Origin: Lentimicrobiaceae bacterium | Lineage (GTDB): Bacteria > Bacteroidota > Bacteroidia > Bacteroidales > F082 | DNA length: 64,000 nt | Reading direction: 5' to 3' | Assembly: GCA_015061365.1 (NCBI GenBank) | Contig: SUWS01000007.1 | Coordinates: forward strand, 1 to 64,000 | Shown here: positions 34,763 through 44,960 of the stretch, one piece after another | Position numbering within the stretch: the first letter of the stretch is position 1 | How the letters are laid out: each line of letters begins with the position of its first letter | Position numbers and translations under genes: made by a program | Notes under the pieces: generated by a model | The model's input: the letters and a program-made list of their open reading frames with translations, nothing else | Told to the model about the DNA's origin: nothing | Databases searched by the model: none

Positions 34763-35577
34763 AAATATGTTTTGTCGTATTTCTTTGATATGTTAAAAGG
34801 AAAATTCAGTTTCTCTCCCGACTTGATGTCGGAATAATTTATCTCTAACGACATCTTTTCTCCGAATGATAGTTCAAGATTAATCTTCGACGGCATGAGC
34901 TTGCCTCCAACTTCTTGAAACTCTCCATATTGAAGTTCGATGACATTATTACCATAATTCTCCTTGATGTTGTATCTGCTGATCTTGAAACTATTCGGTG
35001 TCACCCAGATATTGTTTGAGATTAATTCAGTGCTGTCGTTTCCAAGTCTGTATTTCCCGTCTTCTATCGTAACCTTATATCTTTCGTCGTTATTTATGTT
35101 GCTTAAGTTTCCTACTAACAAATCCTGGAAAAACTGTAAAGAGGCTTCGACAGGAAGAGCGTTATTGATAATTTCCAAACTTTCGTCGATATAGGTTCTT
35201 GTGTTTCTGTTAACAAACTTAATAGTATCGTCTGTTATCATGACTCTCGCCACCTCAATGCCAATCTTTAATGATAATGAGATCCAGATCACGCTGTCGT
35301 TCTGCATTCTCAGCTGACCTTTCAAGCCAGGTATATTGTCGCCTTTCATGCTTATCCCTATTGTCGCCTCAAGGTTATCGAACTCGAATCTGTTGTCATC
35401 CACTTCTTTGATGATGTTATTAGCCGACATCATTTTAAGACCCGACATCTCTCTTTTTGTAGAACACGAAGAAATGATGAATATGATAGCTATGAGCCAT
35501 AAGACATGCGCCGCGAATCTTCTGAAAACCATCGGCGAATTTCGTTGTATGTTATCAGTTGTCTGTTGTTTATTCAT
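34756..35577 (-). CDS. DUF4292 family outer-membrane-type lipoprotein
   Basis: 273 residues from the ATG at 35577, which overlaps the upstream stop codon (ATGAATAA). Longer in-frame starts would run further into the TPR gene. The signal peptide ends in FIISSC (lipobox), followed by a LolA/LppX-like beta sandwich (NLEATIGISMKGDNIPGLKG, VIWISLSLKIGIEVARVMIT). The family accompanies TPR and EnvC-like genes in Bacteroidota; a role in lipoprotein or lipid handling is inferred from the fold only. It overlaps both neighbours, so it belongs to one operon. Confidence 0.85.
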   Translation of the reverse strand: MNKQQTTDNIQRNSPMVFRRFAAHVLWLIAIIFIISSCSTKREMSGLKMMSANNIIKEVDDNRFEFDNLEATIGISMKGDNIPGLKGQLRMQNDSVIWISLSLKIGIEVARVMITDDTIKFVNRNTRTYIDESLEIINNALPVEASLQFFQDLLVGNLSNINNDERYKVTIEDGKYRLGNDSTELISNNIWVTPNSFKISRYNIKENYGNNVIELQYGEFQEVGGKLMPSKINLELSFGEKMSLEINYSDIKSGEKLNFPFNISKKYDKTYLW

Positions 35578-37300
35578 AGATTTTCTCATCATTAATCTTC
35601 TGGTCAATAAATTCTGATGTACCTCCTAATTTCTTGGCTTTCTTCCAATTCTGGACGGCATCTTTAGTGTTACCTAATCTATACAGAATGTCGCCATAAT
35701 GTTCGTAGTTTATGCCTTGCGGATTTTTATCATATAAGAAGACTTTCTCCATCCATTTCTTAGCGTCTTTATAGCGTCCCATTTTATATAAGACCCAAGC
35801 GTAAGTATCCAAATAAGTCACGTTCTTAGGTTCTTTCTCTACTGTTATCGCCGACATCTTCAAGGCTTCATCCAAACGTTCGTTATCTAAAGAAAGGAAA
35901 TAGGCGTAGTTGTTAAGGACGTAGACATTTTCCGGGTCGTTACGCAGAACTCTGTCATAGTATGTGTAAGTCTTTTCTTTGTCGCCGAGTTCGTGATATA
36001 TGTCGGCGATGCAAATGTCGAAAGACGCTGTCAGTTTCTTATCTGCCGACATGAATCTGCCTTTGTCTAAAACTTTAATAGCTTCCTCATATCTTTTCAT
36101 CTCGATAAGCGACAATCCGTTAAAATAATAGAATATAGGCTGTTCGGGATAATAGCGTAACGCGTCTGAGGTGTGTTTATGGAGTACTTCCGCATCGTTG
36201 AGTTCTACATCCGTGAAAACCAACTGATACCAGGTAATGAAATTAGTGCTGTCTTTTGCTATCGATTCTAAATAATATTCCTGTGCTTTGTCGTAGTTCT
36301 CGTCATTGAAATATACCGTTCCTATCACATAATAGCCGAGTTCCTTATCTGGATGTGTCTCGATGAAAGCCTCGCCCGCTGCTTTTGCTTCCTTGACGGT
36401 AGTTTCTTCATCGCCGTCTTTCTCCGCGAACCAGTATTCATAAATCTGAGCCTTTGTATTATAATCTAAGTTCTTGTTCTTTATCGATAAGATGAATTCC
36501 TCAAAAGCCTTGTCGAGGTCGCCTTGTTTCTGATAATACTCCATCAAAGAAATGTTGATATACGGATCTTCAGGATTGAGTTTCTTTATGTTGAGATAGA
36601 TTTGAAACGCATCCTTCTCACGGTTGTTCTGTACATAGATCTCAGCCAACATCGATTGGTATCTCATCTCGTATGGATAAGCTTTCGCGAGTTTCTCCAT
36701 CTCCGAGATTACCTTCTCTTTTTTGCCGAGAAGATTGTAGATCTCTATCTTTTGAAGGGAGAGATATTCGTTGACGCCGATATTGTCTTCATAAACATCT
36801 AACTTCTCTGTCACCTGCTCATATTTCTCTACATGAAGTAAGGCGTCGATATAAGCTTCAAGATATTCTAAATTATTCGGGTCATCTTCAAGAAGTTTGT
36901 CATATATTGCGATAAACGATTCGTATTCATTATTGAATTTATGAAAATCGGCGAGACGAATCTTATACCATTTGTTGGTACTGTCGAGTTCGACGGCTTT
37001 CTTTATCATCTCAAAACCTTTTTCCTGCAAGCCTTTGCTCATATATAAAACACTGAGTTCATACATACTTGCGTGATCTTCCGGGAACGCCTCTAACGCT
37101 TTCTCAAAATATTCTGCCGCTACGTCATAATTCTCATTATATTTGTTTTCGAGACCTAAGGAGAAGTATTCCGCATTCTTCGCCAAACTCTTGCCTTCAG
37201 CGATTTCTTCCATTGTGGGCATTTGATTAACATCCTGACAGAATACATAATTGGTCAAGAGTAATGATAATAATATAAATATGATACCGCCTTTTCGCAT
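35570..37300 (-). CDS. Exported tetratricopeptide-repeat protein
   Basis: 576 residues with an N-terminal signal peptide (GGIIFILLSLLLTNYVFCQ). The rest is at least ten TPR units, for example YNENYDVAAEYFEKALEAFP, NYDKAQEYYLESIAKDS and DALKMSAITVEKEP (approximate). TPR arrays bind partner proteins. With the DUF4292 lipoprotein and the EnvC-like factor downstream it forms a tightly overlapping operon, so an envelope-assembly role is likely. It is probably periplasmic. Confidence 0.88.
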   Translation of the reverse strand: MRKGGIIFILLSLLLTNYVFCQDVNQMPTMEEIAEGKSLAKNAEYFSLGLENKYNENYDVAAEYFEKALEAFPEDHASMYELSVLYMSKGLQEKGFEMIKKAVELDSTNKWYKIRLADFHKFNNEYESFIAIYDKLLEDDPNNLEYLEAYIDALLHVEKYEQVTEKLDVYEDNIGVNEYLSLQKIEIYNLLGKKEKVISEMEKLAKAYPYEMRYQSMLAEIYVQNNREKDAFQIYLNIKKLNPEDPYINISLMEYYQKQGDLDKAFEEFILSIKNKNLDYNTKAQIYEYWFAEKDGDEETTVKEAKAAGEAFIETHPDKELGYYVIGTVYFNDENYDKAQEYYLESIAKDSTNFITWYQLVFTDVELNDAEVLHKHTSDALRYYPEQPIFYYFNGLSLIEMKRYEEAIKVLDKGRFMSADKKLTASFDICIADIYHELGDKEKTYTYYDRVLRNDPENVYVLNNYAYFLSLDNERLDEALKMSAITVEKEPKNVTYLDTYAWVLYKMGRYKDAKKWMEKVFLYDKNPQGINYEHYGDILYRLGNTKDAVQNWKKAKKLGGTSEFIDQKINDEKIYE

Positions 37301-37500
37301 TGTTAATTATATTTTAAGTTAACAGATAACAGACTTTGTCCGCAATTTAAATTTTCAGATTTCAAGACACACGTCCGTGCGCCTCTACAAGAGATTCTGC
37401 TTACGACGTAAAGCCAATTCTCTAAAATCATAGAAACTATTGTCTGTTGTCCGTTGTCTGTTGACATTTAAAGCAACTTTCAATTTTCAATTATCAATTT

Positions 37501-37938
37501 TCAATTCTTCCCCGTGTGTCCGAAGCCTCCCGCGCCTCTTTCTGTCTCGCTGAGAGTCTCTACATTCACGACTTCCATTTGTTCACATTTGGCGAAGATA
37601 ATCTGCGCTATTCTGTCGCCGCTGCTGATGGTGAAGTCGGTGTCGGATAGGTTTATGAGGATAATCTTCACCTCGCCTCTGTAGTCCGCATCGATGGTCC
37701 CAGGTGTGTTAAGCACTGTGATACCGTTCTTTATCGCCAAGCCGCTGCGTGGTCTCACCTGTCCCTCATAACCTTCAGGAATCTCCATGAAAAGTCCCGT
37801 AGGAACTAATACTCTCTGCAAAGGCTTGATAACTATTGCGCCTTCTGGCAGATATGCTCTTAAATCCATGCCGGCGGAGTTGACGGTTTCGTATGCTGGT
37901 AATTGATTGTCTGATTTGTTTACTATTTTAACTTCCAT
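37501..37938 (-). CDS. dut: dUTP diphosphatase
   Basis: 145 residues, all five trimeric dUTPase motifs present: AGMDLRAY (1), [11 protein letters not shown] (2), [17 protein letters not shown] (3), GDRIAQIIF (4) and [10 protein letters not shown] (5). It hydrolyses dUTP to dUMP and pyrophosphate, keeping uracil out of DNA and feeding thymidylate synthesis. It starts 12 bases after the flippase gene stop and is likely co-transcribed with it. The gap of 200 bases to the TPR gene holds only TGTTGTC and TCAATTTTCAA simple repeats. Confidence 0.96.
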   Translation of the reverse strand: MEVKIVNKSDNQLPAYETVNSAGMDLRAYLPEGAIVIKPLQRVLVPTGLFMEIPEGYEGQVRPRSGLAIKNGITVLNTPGTIDADYRGEVKIILINLSDTDFTISSGDRIAQIIFAKCEQMEVVNVETLSETERGAGGFGHTGKN

Positions 37939-37950
37939 GACATTTGTTTT

Positions 37951-39456
37951 TTATTCTATTTTAAGTGGATTTTTTCTTTCCATTATGAAAACTATACCTA
38001 AGAACATCAATATCATCATTGTGTTCAGACTTAACTTCAATAAGGCACTCATCTCTGATGTTAACGTACTTACGAAAAACAATATTGCGGCTACGATACA
38101 ATAAATCGTGATTCTTCCTATCTGATATGGTATCGGCATGATACGCTGTCCCCAGAAATATGATACCGACATCATCACTGTGTAGCACGCCAAATGTGCG
38201 ATGGCAGCTCCCATATATCCTATTCTCGGTATCAATATGAAGAAGCACAATAATGTCACAATCGAGCCTATCACCGCTATTATGGTTCCGTAATAAGTCT
38301 TGTCGGAGAGTTTGAACCATATCGAGAGATTAAAGACTATTCCATAGAACATATTGGCGATAAGGATTATCGGAACGATACGTAATCCTTCTCTGTAGTC
38401 GCTGCCGTTTCTTCCGACGAAATGTTGAAGTATGTCCATGTAGAACATCACGCCAAGGAAGATGAGCAGACAGAATATAACGAAATATGTCATCACCTTA
38501 GCGTATAATGTCGGGGCGTTACGGTCTTTGGCGTGACCGAAGAAGAATGGTTCCGAAGCGAAACGGAACATCTGGATGAAAATCGTCATCAGGACGCCGA
38601 GCTTGAAGTTGGCGGAATAGATCCCTAACTGTTGCATGGCATATTCTTCTCCTGTTATGTTCATCATCGCTAAAGTGGTTTCATCTGGAATCGTGACGAG
38701 ATATTTGATTAAAATCTTATCGGCGACTTCATTTACCATTCCTACCAAACTTATCAGCAAAATAGGGAATGAATATTTCAACATAGGAACTATCAGTTCT
38801 TTGTCGAGACTTATTCTTAATCTTGAAAGTTGTGGTGATAGTAGAATCAGATTAAGGAGGCTTGCTATGATATTGGAGATGAAGACCCATATAAGAAGCG
38901 ACGTCTGTTCCCCGAAGATCCTTTCCGCTATCATCATCGATTTCTCCGGAATGATGACCAAGAACAGGATGTTGAAGAAGATGTTTGTCAAGACGTTCAA
39001 TGTCTTTATCAGACTGAAACGACCTGCTTTATTCTCTTTTCTCAGCATCGCGAAAGGAATCGCGGCAGCAGCGTCAATAGCGACTATTATCCCTAATAGA
39101 AGTACGTAATGTGTGTTAAACTCGTAATGTATTAATTCAGCGAACGATTTGTAGAAGAATCCGTAAAGGATGAGGAATATTGCAGTTATCAGAAGTACTA
39201 TAGTCTCGGCGTTATTGAACACTTTCCCGCTGTCTTCTTTTTGTGAGAAACGGAAAAATGTGGTCTCCATTCCGAAAGTCAATATCGCTAACAGCAGAGC
39301 GATCCAAGCGTACAATTCGGAGATCTGTCCGTATTCGCCCGAGACGAAGACACGTACATAAAAAGGCGTGAGCAGATAGTTCAGCAATCTTGGAACTATT
39401 GTGCCAAGTCCATAAATCACAGTCTGTCCCGCTAACGCCTTTATCGGATTCTTCAT
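37951..39456 (-). CDS. Polysaccharide flippase, MOP/Wzx-like
   Basis: 501 residues with about 12-14 membrane helices. The N-terminus LAGQTVIYGLGTIVPRLLNYLLTPFYVRVF is characteristic of the polysaccharide-transport branch of the MOP superfamily, and the second repeat starts near ISLDKELIVPMLKYSFPILL. Such proteins flip lipid-linked sugars across the inner membrane. No glycosyltransferase cluster surrounds it. In Bacteroidota this gene is often found beside dut and TPR genes, as here. Confidence 0.88.
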   Translation of the reverse strand: MKNPIKALAGQTVIYGLGTIVPRLLNYLLTPFYVRVFVSGEYGQISELYAWIALLLAILTFGMETTFFRFSQKEDSGKVFNNAETIVLLITAIFLILYGFFYKSFAELIHYEFNTHYVLLLGIIVAIDAAAAIPFAMLRKENKAGRFSLIKTLNVLTNIFFNILFLVIIPEKSMMIAERIFGEQTSLLIWVFISNIIASLLNLILLSPQLSRLRISLDKELIVPMLKYSFPILLISLVGMVNEVADKILIKYLVTIPDETTLAMMNITGEEYAMQQLGIYSANFKLGVLMTIFIQMFRFASEPFFFGHAKDRNAPTLYAKVMTYFVIFCLLIFLGVMFYMDILQHFVGRNGSDYREGLRIVPIILIANMFYGIVFNLSIWFKLSDKTYYGTIIAVIGSIVTLLCFFILIPRIGYMGAAIAHLACYTVMMSVSYFWGQRIMPIPYQIGRITIYCIVAAILFFVSTLTSEMSALLKLSLNTMMILMFLGIVFIMERKNPLKIE

Positions 39457-39468
39457 AAATTATTCAGA

Positions 39469-42450
39469 TTAATATTTCACTATTTTCTTGACAATTGTTC
39501 CGTTTTCTGATTTTATGTTAATGAAATAAATTCCAGAATTATAGTCTGAGAGATTAATTTCCATCTCTTCAGAATCAAACTCTATTTCATCCACTAACAT
39601 TCCAAATGCGTTATATATTCTGACCGTTGACTGTTGACCGTTGACTGTTGACAATTTTACAAAATCATTTGCCGGATTCGGATAAATCATAACATCAGTT
39701 ATGTTTGTCTCGTCTACATTTAATGTATATGTAACTTCTTGTCCTTCTATCGCACCATAGCAATTTTCATAAACAGGTCTTACGTTATAATAATATGTGC
39801 CGTTTTCCAAGTCGTTTTCTGTGAATGAAAGATCTTCTGTTGTCGCGATGAGCTCGGTATCACGATATATTTCATAGTGTACTACGCCTTCTGAATCGGG
39901 TTTTTCCCATTTCAATTCAACAGAATTGTTACCTACTATCACGTTAAAGTTCTTTACGCTTTCGCAGTTCTGTATCATTATGCTTTGACAAGAGCAGTCG
40001 TAGATCCAGCTGAAGAATGTTCCTTGCTGACGACCTTTGCCGTTGAAAATCTCGACACCACTATCGTAAGTAATGATGTAACTACATTCTGTATCAACAC
40101 CGCCGTTTTTCCATTCTAATGAAACCTCCACTCCCGAATTTAAGGTCTTGGTAAAAGTTGCTTCGTCTCCACTTGTTATCGTATAAGTGTCGTCAGGCGA
40201 GCCGTCGCTATAATGTGCGATGATTTTAGCTCCGTTCCATCCGTCACCGTATTCGTCTTTCAAGGTATATGTTATGTCGCATGAGATTCCGTAGTTGATG
40301 TCGAAACTTTTTACCTTATTGAATTTATCTCTTAAAACCAAATTGAAAGGTATGCTTGTGATGCCTCCAGCTTCCGACACTGTAACATTAAACAAAGCCG
40401 AAGCTGAGCCGTCAGGAGCAATGCAATTGAACTCTGATTCCGCTTCGTTTATAGTTATGATGCCATTGTTGCACGATAAAGTTCCGGTCAATCCCAAAGC
40501 GATTTCATTACCTTCGTTATTGATGTATACTCTCAGATCGGCATTTTCTCCAGGTTCGAGGATGCCGTCTCCATCGTCATCGTTCTCTATCGCTATCGAT
40601 GAATATCTTACTATGCTGCCATATATCGTTTCGATGAATCTTGTCTTAGAGATCATATTGTTAGCATTGTCATAGAATTCCACGTCGAAATAAAGTACAG
40701 TCTTGCCAAGAGCATCCTCATCTATTTCGATGGTGAAAGCGTCTTCTAATGAAAAGATTTGATTAGCCGCAGCATTGGTTATTACAGATTCCGCCTTTGT
40801 TATATTGACCCATTCATTATCACAGGTTAATTTTGCTGTTACATTGGTGATTGTCTCTGACGAGATGTTTTCGAAGTCGATGTCGAAATTAATTTCTTCG
40901 CCTGGATTTATTTTGTTGTTGGCGTTTTCGTCGTTGATAGTCACATCATTGAAGACCAACGCACCCATATTGATTGTGTTGATTGCGGCGAGGGCGTCAA
41001 CTCTGCCAGAACCTGTATCGTTGTTTTTATTTTCCGAGATTTTAAATGCCGAGTTTTCTAATACCATGCTTATCTCTTCTGGTGTTATCTCTGGTTTCTT
41101 AGAAAGCATCAGGCACATCACGCCAGCCACGCAAGGTGCTGCCTGCGATGTTCCTGTCATCTTAGCGTAACCGTCATCTAAATAATTCAACGAAACTATG
41201 TCTACGCCAGGAGCGCATACGTCAGGACGGATAAGTCCGATTCCTGGATCGTAAGGATAGTCGCCGTATGATGTCTCCTGCCATGTCACCGGACCGCGGG
41301 AGGAGAAGACAGAGACGACGTCGTTGGCATTTACCGAACCGACAGAAACCACGCATGATGTCTCGCCTGCATTGACTTGTTGGTCGGGATGTATCCATGG
41401 AGCGGGGCAGCTGCCAGGAACTCTCACGTTGTTAGGAATAGGATTGGTATTCATAGAACCGCCGTCGTTACCGGCAGATACCGCCGCTATCACACCAGCC
41501 TCTAAGGTGTTGACGCAAGTCTGACGTAACATGGTTCTGTCGGAGATTGAAGAGTTCGCTATTCCTAACGACATGCTCAAGATTTGTGCTCCGTGTTCTA
41601 CGGCGAACTCCATTCCAGAACATATTGCGTTAGCGTTTGTATTTCCATTGTCATTCAATGTCTTTACGCACATCAGTGTCACATTAGGAGCAACACCTGT
41701 TTGTTTTCCTGAGGTGCCATCGCCACAGATAATTCCGGCGCAATGTGTTCCGTGACCTCTGTTGTCCATAGTGTTGTTATTGTCGTCATACGAATTATAT
41801 CCGTGATTAGGATATTGCGCACCGCCGTCCCAGAGATGATCTGCTAAGTCGGGATGTTCGTAATTTACGCCAGTATCTAAGATAGCTACTAAAACACCTT
41901 CGCCAGTATAACCTTGTTCCCATACTTCGGGAGCGTTAATCTGTATTATGTTACTCGTAATTTCCGGTTCTGCTTTCGTATCATCTGTATTGACTGTTGT
42001 TGGTTGACTGTTGTCTGTCAAAAGAGCGTTTCTGTCAACATTATGACCGATCATCAAAATATCATCACGTTTTGATAACTCATAGATTACATCTTTTGTG
42101 GTTGTACAGGTGATTGAATTCGAAAGCCAGTGAGAAGTAACATCGGAGACTTTTCCGTTTCTTTTCTCAGAATTGATTATTGAAAGGACTTCATGTTGCG
42201 ATTTCTCTGAGAAAAGTTTTAGTTCGTTAATGACAAACTCACGTCTTGCTTGTTTGTTTTTGAGATGACTCGCTTTGGCATTGAGTTCATCTCTATCTAT
42301 TTGTGCCTTGAAAATGATGTTGACACTTAACATCTCATCATTTGTTTCTCTAATAAACTCTTGTAGTTCTTGTTCAATCACGTTGTTTTGTGCCGAACAA
42401 TAATTGCCAAGGAACAAGGCAATTATCAAACTGTAAATCAACTTTTTCAT
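39469..42450 (-). CDS. Secreted subtilisin-family serine protease with T9SS sorting domain
   Basis: 993 residues. Signal peptide (1-20), propeptide (about 25-145), S8 catalytic domain (about 165-500) with the triad Asp in VAILDTGVNYEHPD, His in NRGHGTHCAGI and Ser in MTGTSQAAPCVAG, and the oxyanion Asn in VSAGNDGG. Two CARDB-like beta domains (about 505-740), a carbohydrate-binding-like part, a fibronectin type III domain (VKNFNVIVGNNSVELKWEKP) and a C-terminal type A sorting domain (IYPNPANDFVKLS, SGIYFINIKSENG) follow. It is exported by Sec and T9SS and anchored or released outside. Two TGTTGAC-type simple repeats encode NSQPTTVNTDDT and STVNGQQSTVRIYN. Confidence 0.93.
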   Translation of the reverse strand: MKKLIYSLIIALFLGNYCSAQNNVIEQELQEFIRETNDEMLSVNIIFKAQIDRDELNAKASHLKNKQARREFVINELKLFSEKSQHEVLSIINSEKRNGKVSDVTSHWLSNSITCTTTKDVIYELSKRDDILMIGHNVDRNALLTDNSQPTTVNTDDTKAEPEITSNIIQINAPEVWEQGYTGEGVLVAILDTGVNYEHPDLADHLWDGGAQYPNHGYNSYDDNNNTMDNRGHGTHCAGIICGDGTSGKQTGVAPNVTLMCVKTLNDNGNTNANAICSGMEFAVEHGAQILSMSLGIANSSISDRTMLRQTCVNTLEAGVIAAVSAGNDGGSMNTNPIPNNVRVPGSCPAPWIHPDQQVNAGETSCVVSVGSVNANDVVSVFSSRGPVTWQETSYGDYPYDPGIGLIRPDVCAPGVDIVSLNYLDDGYAKMTGTSQAAPCVAGVMCLMLSKKPEITPEEISMVLENSAFKISENKNNDTGSGRVDALAAINTINMGALVFNDVTINDENANNKINPGEEINFDIDFENISSETITNVTAKLTCDNEWVNITKAESVITNAAANQIFSLEDAFTIEIDEDALGKTVLYFDVEFYDNANNMISKTRFIETIYGSIVRYSSIAIENDDDGDGILEPGENADLRVYINNEGNEIALGLTGTLSCNNGIITINEAESEFNCIAPDGSASALFNVTVSEAGGITSIPFNLVLRDKFNKVKSFDINYGISCDITYTLKDEYGDGWNGAKIIAHYSDGSPDDTYTITSGDEATFTKTLNSGVEVSLEWKNGGVDTECSYIITYDSGVEIFNGKGRQQGTFFSWIYDCSCQSIMIQNCESVKNFNVIVGNNSVELKWEKPDSEGVVHYEIYRDTELIATTEDLSFTENDLENGTYYYNVRPVYENCYGAIEGQEVTYTLNVDETNITDVMIYPNPANDFVKLSTVNGQQSTVRIYNAFGMLVDEIEFDSEEMEINLSDYNSGIYFINIKSENGTIVKKIVKY

Positions 42451-42470
42451 AATTAAATTTTTATAAACCG

Positions 42471-42478
42471 CAAATATA
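42471..42478 (-). promoter_or_regulatory. Promoter -7 box for the protease gene
   Basis: TATATTTG followed by CGG on the minus strand, 21 bases before the ATG at 42450. Confidence 0.5.
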
Positions 42479-42613
42479 ATAATTTAAGGTGAGATTTATG
42501 AATACATTTGTAAAATAATTTTATATGAATACGTGAGGAATATTTTATATGAAGCAGACTTAAAAAAGAAAAACGCCAACCATTGATTTACAACGAATTG
42601 GCGTTCATTTCCG

Positions 42614-42686
42614 TACTCCCTCAGGGACTCGAACCCTGGACCCATTGATTAAGAGTCAATTGCTCTACCAACTGAGCTAAGGAAGC
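42614..42686 (-). tRNA. tRNA-Lys (anticodon CTT)
   Basis: Cloverleaf by eye on the minus strand: acceptor GCTTCCT/AGGGAGT, D arm GCTC/GAGC, anticodon stem ATTGA/TCAAT with loop CTCTTAA (anticodon CTT, codon AAG), T arm CCAGG-GTTCGAG-TCCCTG region, discriminator A. CCA is not encoded. 73 bases. A promoter lies 15 bases upstream. Confidence 0.94.
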
Positions 42687-42700
42687 ATATTTTCGGACTG

Positions 42701-42729
42701 CAAAAGTACAACTTTTTTTTAATAATCAA
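42701..42729 (-). promoter_or_regulatory. Promoter of tRNA-Lys
   Basis: On the minus strand, TTG (42729-42727), 18 bases, then TACTTTTG (42708-42701). Transcription would start near 42694, eight bases before the tRNA. Confidence 0.65.
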
Positions 42730-42774
42730 AAGATTTTTTAAAAAAATATTTTATTTGTGGATTTGTTTATTAGT

Positions 42775-42782
42775 TATCTTTG
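42775..42782 (+). promoter_or_regulatory. Promoter -7 box for the heptose adenylyltransferase operon
   Basis: TATCTTTG followed by CATC, 35 bases before the ATG at 42818. A TTTG at 42754-42757 is 17 bases upstream. Confidence 0.55.
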
Positions 42783-42817
42783 CATCATATCTTTAATTTC
42801 CATAATTATTATTATCA

Positions 42818-43306
42818 ATGAAACATTTAGAAAAAATTTACGATAAAATATTAGACGAAATTTCTCTTGAAGAAAGATTGAATCTCTGGCGCAGAGAAGG
42901 AAAAACGATAGTTTTCTCAAACGGTTGTTTCGACATCTTACATCGAGGCCACGTAGAATATCTTTCTAAAGCCGCCGACTTAGGTGATAAACTTATAATA
43001 GGTTTAAATACTGACGATTCTGTAAAAAGACTAAAAGGTCCGTCACGACCTGTCAATGACGAGAAAGCTCGCGCCATATTATTGTCGGCATTGGAATTTG
43101 TCGATGCTGTGGTTTTCTTCGAAGAAGACACACCTTATAATCTAATTAGACGTGTTCAGCCTGACGTACTTGTAAAAGGAAAAGATTACAAGGTTGAGGA
43201 CATTGTCGGCTACGACATCGTAACTGCAAAAGGCGGAAAAGTTGAAACGATAGAATTGGTTGATGGATTTTCAACGACAATGACAATTGAAAAAATGAGA
43301 ACCTGA
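42818..43306 (+). CDS. rfaE2: D-glycero-beta-D-manno-heptose 1-phosphate adenylyltransferase
   Basis: 162 residues, the stand-alone nucleotidyltransferase half of HldE. FSNGCFDILHRGHVEYL carries the HxGH motif, LNTDDSVKRLKGPSRP and VKGKDYKVEDIVG are family-specific, and GFSTTMTIEKM closes the domain. It makes ADP-heptose precursors for the lipopolysaccharide core; ADP-heptose is also a signal to host cells. The kinase half is not nearby. It is followed after 7 bases by a TPR regulator, probably in the same transcript. Confidence 0.93.
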   Translation: MKHLEKIYDKILDEISLEERLNLWRREGKTIVFSNGCFDILHRGHVEYLSKAADLGDKLIIGLNTDDSVKRLKGPSRPVNDEKARAILLSALEFVDAVVFFEEDTPYNLIRRVQPDVLVKGKDYKVEDIVGYDIVTAKGGKVETIELVDGFSTTMTIEKMRT

Positions 43307-43313
43307 AAATGTT

Positions 43314-44852
43314 ATGAAACGTATCTTATTTCTTATATTGCTTTTAACCTTCGGGTGTCAACAGGCAACAGTCAGCGGACAGCAGTCATCGTGTTCTGGA
43401 GATACTATTGTTCAAGTATCCAAATCACAATATGCCAAAGACTTATATATGCAGGCTCAGAACTCGTGGAATTCAGGTCATATCGTTGATGCTTGTGAGA
43501 AATGCTTCATGGTAATTGAATTTATTGAGAGAGATGTAAAGAAGCGTGAGTTAGATAAGAGTTTCTACAAACCTTTGGCTCATGCGCATTATTGCATTGC
43601 TGATATTTTTATCAACGAGAATTATCGTAATTTAGGTCTGATGTTCCAGAAGAAAGCCTTATATTATTTCGAGAAATTCGAAAACGACAGCGTCTTGGCT
43701 CATACCAATAAGTTCGTTGGCTTGGCTTATATGGGAACTGCTATTGATACCGCGAAGTATTATCTGAACAGATGTCTCGAATTGGATCCGACCAATCGTT
43801 TTCACAAATATGATGTCGATAAAGCTATAGCCTATATGTTATATTACATCGAAGATTATAAAGACAGCGCTTTCGCAATCTTAAGAAACAACTTAGACGA
43901 AATAGAACACGACAACGTAAGGGAAGCATATCATGCGTTTTTGGGAGGTATATTCATCGACAGAAAGGAATATGACTCTGCGCTTTATCATTTAGAAAAA
44001 AGTACGGAAAGTTCCGAGTTCTGGGTTCGATTAGATGCAATTAATTCATTGACGATATTATACGACTCTATTGGCGATCAGGAGAAAAAAGCATACTACG
44101 AAAGCATCTTGTCGAAATTGGCGTTCGACAGAGTTGACGGTGAAATGGAACGTGCCAACATCATGGATTTATACAACGAGCATCTGAACCGTATGCACGA
44201 GATAAGAAAAACCAGAATCATCAAGATTGTATTGTTTGTAACAGCACCTATAATCATATTAATAACGTCTCTTGTCATTTTCTTTACGCATAAAAACAAG
44301 AAGAAGAACAAAAATCTGATGAGTATCATCGACGACAAGGAGTCTGCTATAAACGTGATGGAAGAACATCTCACAGATGTTAAATTCAAGAACTCAATAA
44401 TAGAAGGAAAAATAAAGAAAAAGAACGCCGAGATTCAAAGACTGTCAAGTCATATCAAGGATTTGGAGTGTGAGATGGCAGATGTCAATGCCAAGATTAA
44501 GAAAGATAATTCTCCATGTGACATGGAGGCATATTGTAGCTCAGAGATATGCGGCAAGATATTATCTATGGAAAATCAGACATTGTCACAAGAAGATTTC
44601 GTCTTGTTGCTTGACACCGCAAACAAACATCTCAACAACATCTTCACAGAATTGGCAGAGCAATATCAACGACTGAAGAAAGAAGATTTATATTACCTAT
44701 CTCTTGTGATAATTGATTTTAGCGACAAACAAATTTCATCATTGTTCGGTGTGGCGTATAACTCAATCAGGGTAAGAAGAAACAAGATCTGTGAAATATT
44801 AGGCATAAGCGATAAGAAACTCAACTATTTTTTATCGACAAAATTTAAGTAA
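43314..44852 (+). CDS. TPR-containing membrane regulator with C-terminal helix-turn-helix
   Basis: 512 residues: signal peptide (1-22), TPR region (about 35-270), one membrane helix (about 303-323, IVLFVTAPIIILITSLVIFF), coiled coil (about 330-390) and a C-terminal region (about 455-505) that resembles a LuxR-like helix-turn-helix (DLYYLSLVIIDFSDKQISSL, then NSIRVRRNKICEILG). This layout is common in Bacteroidota sensors that pair a periplasmic TPR with cytoplasmic DNA binding. The signal is unknown. The region just after the signal peptide (CQQATVSGQQSS) is encoded by one of the CTGTTGTC-type simple repeats in reverse orientation. Confidence 0.8.
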   Translation: MKRILFLILLLTFGCQQATVSGQQSSCSGDTIVQVSKSQYAKDLYMQAQNSWNSGHIVDACEKCFMVIEFIERDVKKRELDKSFYKPLAHAHYCIADIFINENYRNLGLMFQKKALYYFEKFENDSVLAHTNKFVGLAYMGTAIDTAKYYLNRCLELDPTNRFHKYDVDKAIAYMLYYIEDYKDSAFAILRNNLDEIEHDNVREAYHAFLGGIFIDRKEYDSALYHLEKSTESSEFWVRLDAINSLTILYDSIGDQEKKAYYESILSKLAFDRVDGEMERANIMDLYNEHLNRMHEIRKTRIIKIVLFVTAPIIILITSLVIFFTHKNKKKNKNLMSIIDDKESAINVMEEHLTDVKFKNSIIEGKIKKKNAEIQRLSSHIKDLECEMADVNAKIKKDNSPCDMEAYCSSEICGKILSMENQTLSQEDFVLLLDTANKHLNNIFTELAEQYQRLKKEDLYYLSLVIIDFSDKQISSLFGVAYNSIRVRRNKICEILGISDKKLNYFLSTKFK

Positions 44853-44900
44853 GACATAGATTATTAAAATCTTAGCGATTTTTATATTATTTTAGAATAC

Positions 44901-44931
44901 TTGACAGCAGTTATAAGTAAATGTAATTTTG
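44901..44931 (+). promoter_or_regulatory. Promoter for the T9SS cargo pair
   Basis: TTG (44901-44903), 20 bases, then TAATTTTG (44924-44931). Start of transcription near 44938, before the ATG at 44961. Confidence 0.6.
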
Positions 44932-44960
44932 CACAAATTTATCATTAAATGTTTGTCAGT